From contig UQHZ01000009.1 of assembly GCA_900541055.1 (NCBI GenBank), positions 1-64,000 of the forward strand: a stretch of 64,000 nt of DNA, read 5' to 3'. The DNA is from an uncultured Collinsella sp. (GTDB taxonomy: Bacteria > Actinomycetota > Coriobacteriia > Coriobacteriales > Coriobacteriaceae). Shown here one piece after another: positions 46,676-54,885 of the stretch. Numbering within the stretch: the first letter of the stretch is position 1; each line of letters opens with the position of its first letter. Position numbers and translations under genes: made by a program. The notes beneath the pieces are model-generated. The model did not search any database. It worked only from the letters and a program-made list of their open reading frames with translations, and was not told where the DNA came from.

Positions 46676-47675
46676 GGATGCTCACCCCCTGCTCACCCAA
46701 ATGATGACGGATATCGTCAATATTGCCCTCGACGGTCGCGATAAGCTCGTCCAGCGAATCGAACACGCGCGACGGGCGCAGCCAGCGCGTAAACGCCAGC
46801 GAAACCGAGGCGCCGTACAGGTCGCCTGCATACCCGATCAAGTTGGCCTCGAGATGAGCCGAGGCGGCATCGTCGGCATACGTCGGCGGCAGGCCCACGT
46901 TGACGGCGGCAGGCCATACGGTATCGTCGACCAGCACCAAGCCCTCGTAGACGCCATCGGCAGGCACCTGAATGCCCTCGGGCACCTGAATATTTGCCGT
47001 GGGAAAACCCATGTCGGAGCCCTGGTGACGACCGCCGGCAACAATACCTCGCAGCATATACGGGCGGCCGAGCAGCTCGGCGGCAAGCTCAACATGACCC
47101 CGGCGCAGCTCCTGGCGAATACGGGTGGCGCAGATCGTCTGCCCATCGACGCACAGCAGCTCGTGGCCATAGACGTCAACGCCGCGCTCGGCTCCCCATG
47201 CCTGCATCTCGGCAACGCCCGAGGCACCGCCGCGGCCCAACCTAAAGTCGCTACCCACGCGAATCGAGCGGATATCGACGACGCGCGACAGCAGCTTAAG
47301 AAAGCCTACGTGGTCGAGTGCCGCCACCGCGGGCGTAAAGGGAACGGCCACGACCGCATCGACCCCGGTGAGAGCCAGGGCATGCAGACGGTCAGCCGTC
47401 GTCATCAATTTTTGCGCGGGCGTAGGGCTCACCACCACGTCCGGGTCGGGATCGAAGGTGACCACGACCGCCTTGCAGCCATGGTCACGCGCATCGCGAA
47501 CGACCGCGTCGATCAATTCGCGATGCCCCCGATGCACGCCGTCGAACACGCCGATGGCGATCGACGCGGCACCCAGGCACGCGCAATCATCAAATGCATC
47601 GGCGGCGACGATGCGGGCCTCATCCGACTCGCCCGCGAAAAAAATACGCGCGAGCTCGTGGGAGGCCAGCATCAT
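46668..47675 (-). CDS. ribF: Bifunctional riboflavin kinase / FAD synthetase RibF
   Basis: Converts riboflavin to FMN and FAD. The 335-residue enzyme has the adenylyltransferase domain first (IAIGVFDGVHRGHRELI, VVTFDPDPD) and the flavokinase domain last (GRPYMLRGIVAGGRHQGSDMGFPTANI, NVGLPPTYAD). It starts at ATG 47675 or 47672, overlapping the truB stop. The truB-ribF pair is standard. Confidence 0.95.
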   Translation of the reverse strand: MMLASHELARIFFAGESDEARIVAADAFDDCACLGAASIAIGVFDGVHRGHRELIDAVVRDARDHGCKAVVVTFDPDPDVVVSPTPAQKLMTTADRLHALALTGVDAVVAVPFTPAVAALDHVGFLKLLSRVVDIRSIRVGSDFRLGRGGASGVAEMQAWGAERGVDVYGHELLCVDGQTICATRIRQELRRGHVELAAELLGRPYMLRGIVAGGRHQGSDMGFPTANIQVPEGIQVPADGVYEGLVLVDDTVWPAAVNVGLPPTYADDAASAHLEANLIGYAGDLYGASVSLAFTRWLRPSRVFDSLDELIATVEGNIDDIRHHLGEQGVSIRD

Positions 47676-48604
47676 CGAACACCGCCGATCGCCTGCGGAA
47701 AGACGTGCTCCATAACAAAGCGACCGCCCTCGATACGGGCGAGCGCCTTGAGCCCGCCATCGAGCACCAGCGCAAACGGCGCCTTCGAGGCATCGAAGCC
47801 CGCAAGCGCGCGCTCAATAGGAATACGACGTCCGCACAGCAGATCGTCGGCAAGGTCGCCCGGCAAGTCAACGCGCGTGGCGCCCAGTGCCGCAATGGGA
47901 TCTAGGGCAAAGCCGGCAGCGGACTCGGCAGAAAGCTCCTCGACCGCATGGCAGGCTCCGATGGAAACAACGCCGGAGGCTGTACGGCGCAATGCGGAAA
48001 TATGCGCCGCGTTGTCACAGGCACGACCCAGGTCGCGAGCGAGCGCACGGATATAGGTGCCCTTACTCACCGAAAACGCCACGGTCCAAACGCAAGCATC
48101 GCCCTCGCCGCCCACGGCAATCAGGTCGGCGGAATATACCTCGACCGGACGCGGGGGCAACTCAACGGCATTGCCCTCGCGGGCAGCCTTATAGGCGCGC
48201 ACGCCGTTGACCGAAATGGCCGAAAACGCTGGCGGCACCTGCATCTGCGGGCCAAGCATAGCGGCTAGTTGCTTACGGGCGTAAGCGAGATCGTGCAGCT
48301 CGGGGGCAACGGGCACCGTGCGAACGGCCTCGCCCTCCGCGTCATCGGTGTTGGTCTCGACGCCAAACGAAATGTCGGCGACATAACTTTTGGTATCGAG
48401 AGTTAGCATGCCCAGCAGACGGGTCGCCTGGCCCACGCCCACCACCATGACACCCGAGGCCATGGGGTCGAGCGTACCGGCATGGCCGACGCGTCGCTCA
48501 TGGAGGGCGCGTCGGCACTGCGATACCACGTCGTGGGACGTACAGCCCACCGGCTTATCGACGGCGAGCAGCATATTCAATTGAGAAGGCGTACGACGAG
48601 CCAT
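47672..48604 (-). CDS. truB: tRNA pseudouridine-55 synthase TruB
   Basis: Makes pseudouridine 55 in the T loop of tRNAs. The 310 residues include the catalytic motif RVGHAGTLDPMASGVMVVG, with the nucleophile Asp in TLD, and the YKAAREGNAVELPPRPV and GTYIRALARDLG segments. The ATG at 48604 is 15 bases after the NrnA gene stop. It belongs to the rbfA-nrnA-truB-ribF block. Confidence 0.95.
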   Translation of the reverse strand: MARRTPSQLNMLLAVDKPVGCTSHDVVSQCRRALHERRVGHAGTLDPMASGVMVVGVGQATRLLGMLTLDTKSYVADISFGVETNTDDAEGEAVRTVPVAPELHDLAYARKQLAAMLGPQMQVPPAFSAISVNGVRAYKAAREGNAVELPPRPVEVYSADLIAVGGEGDACVWTVAFSVSKGTYIRALARDLGRACDNAAHISALRRTASGVVSIGACHAVEELSAESAAGFALDPIAALGATRVDLPGDLADDLLCGRRIPIERALAGFDASKAPFALVLDGGLKALARIEGGRFVMEHVFPQAIGGVR

Positions 48605-48619
48605 GTACCATCCAAAATG

Positions 48620-49663
48620 TTAGAGCTCGACGGTCACCGAAGCGGGATCCTCCCCCACCAGCTCGGCCAGCATGGGAAGTGCCACGGCGAGCGTCTCGCG
48701 AATCGTTCCGTTGTTGGAAAAGCCGGCGGCGGCATGATGCCCGCCACCGCCAAAGTTGGCAGCGATCTCGGACACATCAAGGTCACCCTTGGAGCGCAGG
48801 TTGCCGCGTACCTTGGTATCGCCCTCAATGCCCTTCAGAAACAGGCAGACCTCCACACCCATAACCGAACGCACCACATCGACCAGGCCGTCGCACTCAT
48901 CCGAAGTGACGCCGCAGGCCTCGAGGTCGCTCTGGTACGCATAACTATATGCCACGCGACCGTGCGCCACTGTTTTGATGCGGCCCATAACGATGGACTT
49001 AAGATGCAAGAACTCTACACGCATGCTCTGGTAGACCTCGAGCGCAACACGCGCGGGATCGGCACCGTGCGCGACCAGGCGCGAGGCGGCATGGAACGCA
49101 GCGGCATCGGCGTTTTGGTACTGAAAACGACCGGTATCGGTCACCAGGCCGCACAGCAGGCAGGTCGCGACACCATCGCGAGCCACAATGCCGCAATTGT
49201 CCAAAAAACGGTCGATGATCATGGCGCAGGCTGCGGCGCCGACGCACCTCAGGCTCAGCTCGGCAAATTCCTCACGCGCCGGATGATGATCGAAGCACAC
49301 CACATGCGACGAGCGGCGGAGTACCTCGGCTGAGTTGTTCAGACGCTCGACGACCGGCACGTCCACTGAGATGAACAGGTCCGGATTGCCGGTATACGCA
49401 GATGCCGGCACCAGACGGTCGGCACCCTCCATAAAGCGGTAGATGCGCGGAACCGGGTCATCGTCTGCCAGCAGCAGGGCAATGTCCTTGTTGGGGAAAA
49501 ACTTCATAAGCGATAAGCCCAGACCCAGCACGGAGCCCAGGGCGTCACCATCGGGAGACGTATGTCCCGAAATCGCAATGGAGGACGCACCCTCGATGAG
49601 CTCGATGATGCGTCGCTGAATATCTGCAGACTCGCACGATGCGAGGTCGGCGGAATTACTCAT
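48620..49663 (-). CDS. DHH/DHHA1 phosphoesterase, NrnA-like (nanoRNase / pAp phosphatase)
   Basis: A 347-residue DHH-family enzyme. Relatives degrade short oligoribonucleotides and 3'-phosphoadenosine 5'-phosphate. Metal motifs are GHTSPDGDALGSVLG, VVCFDHHPAREEFAE and TDTGRFQ; the DHHA1 signature is GGGGHHAAAGF near the C-terminus. It overlaps the rbfA stop by 8 bases. Its place between rbfA and truB is typical of NrnA. Confidence 0.92.
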   Translation of the reverse strand: MSNSADLASCESADIQRRIIELIEGASSIAISGHTSPDGDALGSVLGLGLSLMKFFPNKDIALLLADDDPVPRIYRFMEGADRLVPASAYTGNPDLFISVDVPVVERLNNSAEVLRRSSHVVCFDHHPAREEFAELSLRCVGAAACAMIIDRFLDNCGIVARDGVATCLLCGLVTDTGRFQYQNADAAAFHAASRLVAHGADPARVALEVYQSMRVEFLHLKSIVMGRIKTVAHGRVAYSYAYQSDLEACGVTSDECDGLVDVVRSVMGVEVCLFLKGIEGDTKVRGNLRSKGDLDVSEIAANFGGGGHHAAAGFSNNGTIRETLAVALPMLAELVGEDPASVTVEL

Positions 49664-50066
49664 CTAAAGCTGCCTCCTGGGCGGCATCCGCTATGGGATA
49701 GCCGTCCTCGTCCTTTTCGATCGAAAGCGTGGCGGGAACGTTTTCCAGCGCGCGCGTGATGCGTTCGGCCTCATCGGTCGAGCGATCGATGCGAAAATCG
49801 AGCTCGGGCGTGACGCGCCAATCGAGCGAGCGGGCCAACAGGCTACGAATGCGGCCCTTGGCGCTGGCGAGCGCCTCCATGACCTCCTCGTAGCGGCTCG
49901 CGTCGCACGACACGTACACGCGCGCGAACGAACGGTCCACCGCGACCTCGACCGCGGTCAGGGTGACCAGGTCGAGACGCGGATCGGAAACCTCAAAGAG
50001 CAGGATATAACCGAGCTTCTCGCGAAGCTGCTCGCCTAAACGGCGGGTTGCCTGCGTTTGCTTCAT
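49656..50066 (-). CDS. rbfA: 30S ribosome-binding factor RbfA
   Basis: Assists late 16S rRNA maturation and cold adaptation. The 136-residue KH-fold protein shows LREKLGYILLFEVSDPRL, VYVSCDASRYEEV and TPELDFRIDRSTDEAERI. The start at 50066 lies 11 bases after the infB stop, the near-universal infB-rbfA pair. Confidence 0.95.
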   Translation of the reverse strand: MKQTQATRRLGEQLREKLGYILLFEVSDPRLDLVTLTAVEVAVDRSFARVYVSCDASRYEEVMEALASAKGRIRSLLARSLDWRVTPELDFRIDRSTDEAERITRALENVPATLSIEKDEDGYPIADAAQEAALDE

Positions 50067-50077
50067 AGCGCTACCCC

Positions 50078-52792
50078 CTACTCGGTACGGGCAACCTGGT
50101 CGATGCGGTAGCCCTCAATGGTGTCGCCAGGCTTGATGTCCTGGAAGTTCTCCAGGCCAATACCGCCCTCGGAACCGCTCTTGAGGCTCTTGGCCTCGTC
50201 CTTGTAGTGGCGCATCGAGGCGATTTTACCGTTGAAGACCACGATGCCGTCGCGCACCAGGCGCACAGAATCGGTCGCGGCGATCTCGCCCTCTTCGACG
50301 CGGACACCGGCGGCGATACCAACCTTGGGCACCTTGAAGGTATCCAGGACGGTCGCAGTACCCGTGGAGACCTCGACCTCGGTGGGCTTGAGCATACCGA
50401 TGCGGGCAGCGTCGAGGTCCTCGAGGCACTTGTAGATGACGTCGTAGCAACGGATCTCGACGCCCTCGCGCTCGGCGGCGGAGCGGGCCTTGCCGTCGGG
50501 ACGGACGCCAAAGCCGATGATGATGGCGTTGGAAGCGTCGGCCAGGACGACGTCGGTCTCGTTGATGGCACCAACGGCGGAATGGATCGTGTTGATGCGC
50601 ACCTCGGACTGATCCATCTTGTCGAGGGAGTCCTGAAGGGCCTCGATGGAGCCCTGGACGTCGGCCTTGATGATCAGGTTGAGCTCCTTGACCTCGGCGT
50701 CGGCGATGGTCTCGAAGAGGTTCTCGAGCGTCACGTGCTTCACGCGGCCCTGCTCCTCGATACGGGCCTTGAGCGAACGCTCATCGGCCAGGGCGCGAGC
50801 CTCGCGCTCGTCCTCGAACACGCGGAACTCGTCACCGGCGTTGGGCACGGACTGCAGGCCCAAGATCTCGACGGCGTCGGAGGGGCCGGCCTCGGTGACG
50901 GCGTTGCCCTTGGGATCGAGCATGGCGCGGACGCGGCCGTAGGTAAGGCCGGCGACCAGCGTATCGCCCACGTGCAGGGTACCACGGGTCACGAGAACCG
51001 TGGCAACCGAGCCGCGGCCCTTGTCGAGCTTGGCCTCGAGAACGTTGCCGGAGGCAAAGGTGTCGGGGTTGGCCTTGAGCTCGAGCACGTCGGCCTGGAG
51101 CAGCACGGTCTCGAGCAGGTCGTCGATACCGATCTTCTGCTTGGCCGAGATGTTGACGAACATGTTCTGTCCGCCCCACTCCTCGGGGATGATGCCGTAC
51201 TCGGTGAGTTCCTGGCGCACGCGGTCGGGGTTGGCGCCCGGCTTATCGATCTTGTTGACGGCGACGACGATGGGTACGCCGGCGGCCTTGGCGTGGTTGA
51301 TCGACTCGATGGTCTGAGGCATGACGCCGTCGTCGGCAGCCACGATCAGGATGACGATGTCGGTCACCTTGGCGCCGCGGGCACGCATAGCTGTAAAGGT
51401 AGCGTGACCAGGGGTATCGATGAAGGTGATCTTGCGGTCGTTGATCATGACCTGCGAAGCGCCGATGGCCTGGGTAATGCCGCCTGCCTCGCCGGCAGCG
51501 ACACCGGTGTGACGGATGGCGTCGAGCAGGCTCGTCTTGCCGTGGTCGACGTGACCCATGACGGTGACGACCGGGGCGCGGGGCTTAAGGTCGGCGGGAT
51601 CGTCGTAGAACGAGAAGGTGTTCTCCTCCTCGGGGGTGATGATCTTGATCTGACGGCCCAGGTCGTCGGCGACGAGCTCGACGAGGTCGTCGGACATGGA
51701 CTGCGTCATCGTGAGCGGCGTGCCCAGCAGGAACAGGCGCTTGATGATGTCGTTGGCCGGAACGTCGAGCGCCTCGGCGAGCTCCTGGACGGTAACGCCC
51801 TGGGAGACCTTGATGGCGTCGAGCTCCTCGGGGTTCACGCCCTGGGCCAGCGCCTCCTCAATCTTGCGCTCCTCCTGAGCCTTAGCAGCCTCGCGCTCGC
51901 GCTTCTCCTTGCGCTTCTTGCGGCGACCGGTGGACTCGCGAGAGGCCTCCTCGACGGCGGCGCGGGCCTCCTCGAGCACCTTCTCGCGGCTGTACTCCTC
52001 GGCCTCACGCGCCATGCGGCTGTAGTGGTCCTCATCGTTGCCGTGACCGCCCTTGCGCTTCTTGCCCTTGCCCTGCTTGTCGGGGTTGGGGAAGTCCATG
52101 CCCGCAGCGACGTTGTTGCTGGCGTTGGTGCGATGGCTGTGCGGGCGGCTCTCGGAGGCGTTGCGCTCGGAGTTGTTGTCGGAGGCGTTGCGGTCGTTAC
52201 GACGGCCACCGCGACGGTCGTTGTTGCCGCCACGACGGTTGCCGCGCTCGGCGGCGCGCTCGGCCTTGGCCTTCGCCTCGGCGTCCTTCTTCTCCTTGAG
52301 AACGGTCTCCTGTGCGGCGATCTGGTCAAGCAGCGAACGGAAGCGCGAACCGGAGTCGGAAGCAGGGACGGCGCGGCGCTGGGCCTCACGGGCAGCCTCC
52401 TCCTTCTCGCGGGCAAGGCGCTCCTGCTCGGCCTTCTTCTTGGCCTCGGCCTCGGCACGGGCGGCCTCCTCAGCAGCCTGGGCGGCGGCGAACTGGCGGC
52501 GCTCCTCCTCGCGTGCCTTCTCGGCGGCGATGCGCTCGCGCTCGGCCTCGGCAGCGCGCGCTGCCTCCTCGGCGGCGGCTGCCTCCTCCTCGGCCTGCTT
52601 GGCGGCCTCGACTTCCTTGGCGCGGGCCTCGATCACCGAGGCGAGCTGCTTGCGGACCATGGCGACGTAAGCGTCCTCCAGGGCGGAGGAAGCGGACTTA
52701 GCGGGAATCTTCATTTCGGCGAGATGACCCATCAGTTCCTTGGAGGTCATGCCGAACTCTTTGGCCAGGGTGGACACACGGACTTTTGCCAT
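50078..52792 (-). CDS. infB: Translation initiation factor IF-2
   Basis: GTPase that places initiator tRNA on the 30S subunit. The 904 residues begin with an IF2-N helical domain (VRVSTLAKEFGMTSKELMG), a long region rich in Ala, Glu, Arg and Lys (about 50-300) predicted to be helical or disordered, a second IF2-N domain, and the G domain (VTVMGHVDHGKTSLLDAI, IDTPGHATFTAM, NKIDKPGAN). Four C-terminal domains follow. ATG 52792 has AGGTGAAG upstream. A perfect 8-bp hairpin (52854-52874) lies in the 91-base gap after nusA. Confidence 0.96.
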   Translation of the reverse strand: MAKVRVSTLAKEFGMTSKELMGHLAEMKIPAKSASSALEDAYVAMVRKQLASVIEARAKEVEAAKQAEEEAAAAEEAARAAEAERERIAAEKAREEERRQFAAAQAAEEAARAEAEAKKKAEQERLAREKEEAAREAQRRAVPASDSGSRFRSLLDQIAAQETVLKEKKDAEAKAKAERAAERGNRRGGNNDRRGGRRNDRNASDNNSERNASESRPHSHRTNASNNVAAGMDFPNPDKQGKGKKRKGGHGNDEDHYSRMAREAEEYSREKVLEEARAAVEEASRESTGRRKKRKEKREREAAKAQEERKIEEALAQGVNPEELDAIKVSQGVTVQELAEALDVPANDIIKRLFLLGTPLTMTQSMSDDLVELVADDLGRQIKIITPEEENTFSFYDDPADLKPRAPVVTVMGHVDHGKTSLLDAIRHTGVAAGEAGGITQAIGASQVMINDRKITFIDTPGHATFTAMRARGAKVTDIVILIVAADDGVMPQTIESINHAKAAGVPIVVAVNKIDKPGANPDRVRQELTEYGIIPEEWGGQNMFVNISAKQKIGIDDLLETVLLQADVLELKANPDTFASGNVLEAKLDKGRGSVATVLVTRGTLHVGDTLVAGLTYGRVRAMLDPKGNAVTEAGPSDAVEILGLQSVPNAGDEFRVFEDEREARALADERSLKARIEEQGRVKHVTLENLFETIADAEVKELNLIIKADVQGSIEALQDSLDKMDQSEVRINTIHSAVGAINETDVVLADASNAIIIGFGVRPDGKARSAAEREGVEIRCYDVIYKCLEDLDAARIGMLKPTEVEVSTGTATVLDTFKVPKVGIAAGVRVEEGEIAATDSVRLVRDGIVVFNGKIASMRHYKDEAKSLKSGSEGGIGLENFQDIKPGDTIEGYRIDQVARTE

Positions 52793-52883
52793 ATGACTTC
52801 ACCTACCCTTTCTGGCACCTTGGGTGCCTAGAGACTGAACGAGCGTGGGAGATGCGCCGGGACCTGCCCGGCGCGACCGCGCG

Positions 52884-54131
52884 CTAGATCAGGTCCTCCG
52901 CATCATCAAAGGCGTCGGTGTCGTGGACACCGCAGAAACGGGAGCCCGGACGGGCCTGGTTGCGGCACTGGACGCCGTCCTCGGACACGTACTCGCAGCG
53001 ACGGACGTCGTCGTCCTCCTCGTCACCGATCAGGTCGGCGGCGGGCTCCTCGTGAACGGGGACGTTCTTGAGGATGTCGGCGGCAAGGGTCTCGGACTTG
53101 ATGTCGATGTGCCAGCCGGTCAGGCGAGCGGCGAGACGGGCGTTCTGACCCTCCTTGCCGATGGCGAGCGAAAGCTGGTCATCGGGCACGATGACGCCGG
53201 CGTAGGCCTTCTCCTCGTCGATGAGGACGTGGGTGACCTTGGCAGGCGACAGGGCGTTGGCGACGTAGACGGCCGGATCGGCATCCCACAGGATGACGTC
53301 GACGCGCTCGCCGCGGAGCTCGCCCACGACGGCGCGAACGCGGCTGCCCTTGGGGCCGACGCAGGCGCCCACGGGATCCAGGCGATCGTCGAGCGAGTGG
53401 ACGGCGACCTTGGAGCGCTGGCCGGGCTCGCGGGCGATCGACTTGATCTGGACGGTGCCCTCATAGATCTCGGGCACCTCCTGCTCAAACAGACGACGCA
53501 TGAGCTCGGGGTGGGTACGGGAGATGACAATCGGCGGACGGCTGTGCTCGCCGCGAACCGGCTGCAAGTTGGAGTTGGGGTCGCGGACGTCGATGATCAC
53601 GGCCTTGATGTGCTGGTTGTGCAGATAGCGCTCGCCCATCGGACGCTCGTTGCGCTCGTTCTCGTAACGGCGCTGGTCAAAGTGCGGCAGCTCGGCCTCG
53701 ACGCCATCGCGGATCTTGACGATCGTAAAGTCGGGCGTGGACTGCAGCACGGTACCGCTAATGAGGTCACCGATACGACCGGAGAACTCCTCGTAGATCT
53801 GCTCGCGTGCGGAGTTGCGCACGATGGCGTTGATCTCGGCCTTGGCGTGCTGGGCGGCAATGCGGCTCGTGTTCTTGGGGGTGACGTCGATCTCCTCGAA
53901 CTCGGTGAAGTTGCCCTCCTCGTCCATGGAATCGTCGATCGGCTCCAGACGGTAGACGTAGATCTTGCCGGTGGTGCGGTCGATGGTCACCTTGGCACCC
54001 CACTCAAGATGCAGGATCTCGGCATAGCTCTTGGCGAGCGACTGCTCCAGGCGGTCGATCAGGTAGAGCTGGTCGATGTGCCTTTCCTGGCAAAGCTCCA
54101 TCAGGGCGGACATCATGTCGGATGCTGCCAT
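52884..54131 (-). CDS. nusA: Transcription factor NusA with zinc-finger-like C-terminal tail
   Basis: Modulates pausing, termination and antitermination. The 415 residues contain the NusA N-terminal domain, an S1 domain and two KH domains (VGACVGPKGSRVRAVVGEL; AIGKEGQNARLAARL). Instead of AR repeats, the last about 40 residues form a C-x9-C-x7-C-x2-H pattern (CEYVSEDGVQCRN, SRFCGVHD) reminiscent of small zinc motifs such as DUF5763. ATG 54131 is chosen for AGGAA upstream; it lies one base after the rimP stop. The YlxR/L7Ae genes often found between nusA and infB are missing. Confidence 0.94.
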   Translation of the reverse strand: MAASDMMSALMELCQERHIDQLYLIDRLEQSLAKSYAEILHLEWGAKVTIDRTTGKIYVYRLEPIDDSMDEEGNFTEFEEIDVTPKNTSRIAAQHAKAEINAIVRNSAREQIYEEFSGRIGDLISGTVLQSTPDFTIVKIRDGVEAELPHFDQRRYENERNERPMGERYLHNQHIKAVIIDVRDPNSNLQPVRGEHSRPPIVISRTHPELMRRLFEQEVPEIYEGTVQIKSIAREPGQRSKVAVHSLDDRLDPVGACVGPKGSRVRAVVGELRGERVDVILWDADPAVYVANALSPAKVTHVLIDEEKAYAGVIVPDDQLSLAIGKEGQNARLAARLTGWHIDIKSETLAADILKNVPVHEEPAADLIGDEEDDDVRRCEYVSEDGVQCRNQARPGSRFCGVHDTDAFDDAEDLI

Positions 54132-54132
54132 G

Positions 54133-54627
54133 TTAGTTTCCTTCCTTCGCGGGCTTGAAGTCATAGGTGGGCTTCAACTTGCACTTTTTAACATCACAGA
54201 AATCGAGGGTGACGGACTCGCCGTCCTCGAGCTCGAGGGTCACGTTCGTCTCGGTCGCGGCGACAATCTTGCCGGAGTACTTGCGACGGCCCTCGGTGGC
54301 GGTGGAGGTGAGCTCGCAGTCCTCGCCCACAAAGCGGGCAAAGTCGCGCGGACGGCGCAGCGGGCGCGCCATACCCGGGCTCGACACCTCGAGCGTGTAA
54401 CTCGAAGAAATGGGGTCGAGCTCCTCGATCACGTCGCCGACCCACATGGTATTGGCCGTGACGTCGTTGAGCGACAGGCTTTGACCCTCGGCACCCTCGA
54501 TACGCACACGCACGCAGGGGGCCTTGGTGGCGCCCACGAGCTCAACGTCGACAATATCGACATCGTGCTGGGGAGCGACGGCCTCGAGCGCGTCGATGAT
54601 CGCCTGCTCGGTCTTGGTCTTGACCAT
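54133..54627 (-). CDS. rimP: Ribosome maturation factor RimP
   Basis: Needed for 30S subunit assembly. The 164 residues contain the N-terminal alpha/beta domain (VDIVDVELVGATKAPCVRV) with the motif YTLEVSSPGMARPLRRPRDF, and the SH3-like C-terminal domain (NVTLELEDGESVTLDF). ATG 54627 has GGAGGT eight bases upstream. It is the first gene of the nusA-infB super-operon, directly behind the leader terminator at 54648-54678. Confidence 0.95.
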   Translation of the reverse strand: MVKTKTEQAIIDALEAVAPQHDVDIVDVELVGATKAPCVRVRIEGAEGQSLSLNDVTANTMWVGDVIEELDPISSSYTLEVSSPGMARPLRRPRDFARFVGEDCELTSTATEGRRKYSGKIVAATETNVTLELEDGESVTLDFCDVKKCKLKPTYDFKPAKEGN

Positions 54628-54647
54628 TGCGGCACCTCCATCCATAC

Positions 54648-54678
54648 AAAAAAGAAGCGGGGCCGAAACCCCACTTCT
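54648..54678 (-). terminator. Leader attenuator before rimP
   Basis: Minus-strand AGAAGTGGGG and CCCCGCTTCT pair (one mismatch) around a 6-base loop and are followed by TTTTTT. It lies only about 20 bases before the rimP ATG and downstream of the operon promoter, so it can regulate the whole operon. NusA-dependent autocontrol is a natural guess. Confidence 0.82.
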
Positions 54679-54705
54679 TTCAATTTCAACTTCATTTGCA
54701 AGCAA

Positions 54706-54734
54706 ACTATACCAATACCTGCGAAAACGTGCAA
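54706..54734 (-). promoter_or_regulatory. Promoter of the rimP-nusA-infB super-operon
   Basis: The minus strand has TTGCAC (54729-54734), a 17-base spacer and TATAGT (54706-54711). The transcript would have a leader of about 70-75 bases containing the attenuator. Confidence 0.72.
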
Positions 54735-54821
54735 GCGTCAAATAAATTCGCAGGTCAGCGCGCCCACAGCTTCTCCACAAGAATAGGACAATTGACGGCA
54801 GGCATCTAGGCGGGCACATGC

Positions 54822-54856
54822 AAAACGAGGGACAACCCAATCGGATCGCCCCTCGT
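54822..54856 (-). terminator. Terminator after leuS
   Basis: ACGAGGG (54825-54831) pairs with CCCTCGT (54850-54856) across an 18-base loop; on the minus strand TTTT follows. It lies 30 bases after the leuS stop. Confidence 0.65.
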
Positions 54857-54885
54857 CTTTTATGCGTCAACTATGCGCGTGGCGT

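Noticed and set aside
50207..52831. Long open frame (about 874 codons) on the plus strand opposite infB
   Set aside because: It mirrors infB codon structure in a high-GC gene, gives a repetitive Leu/Gly/Val/Asp-rich product with no family motif, and lacks its own ribosome site.
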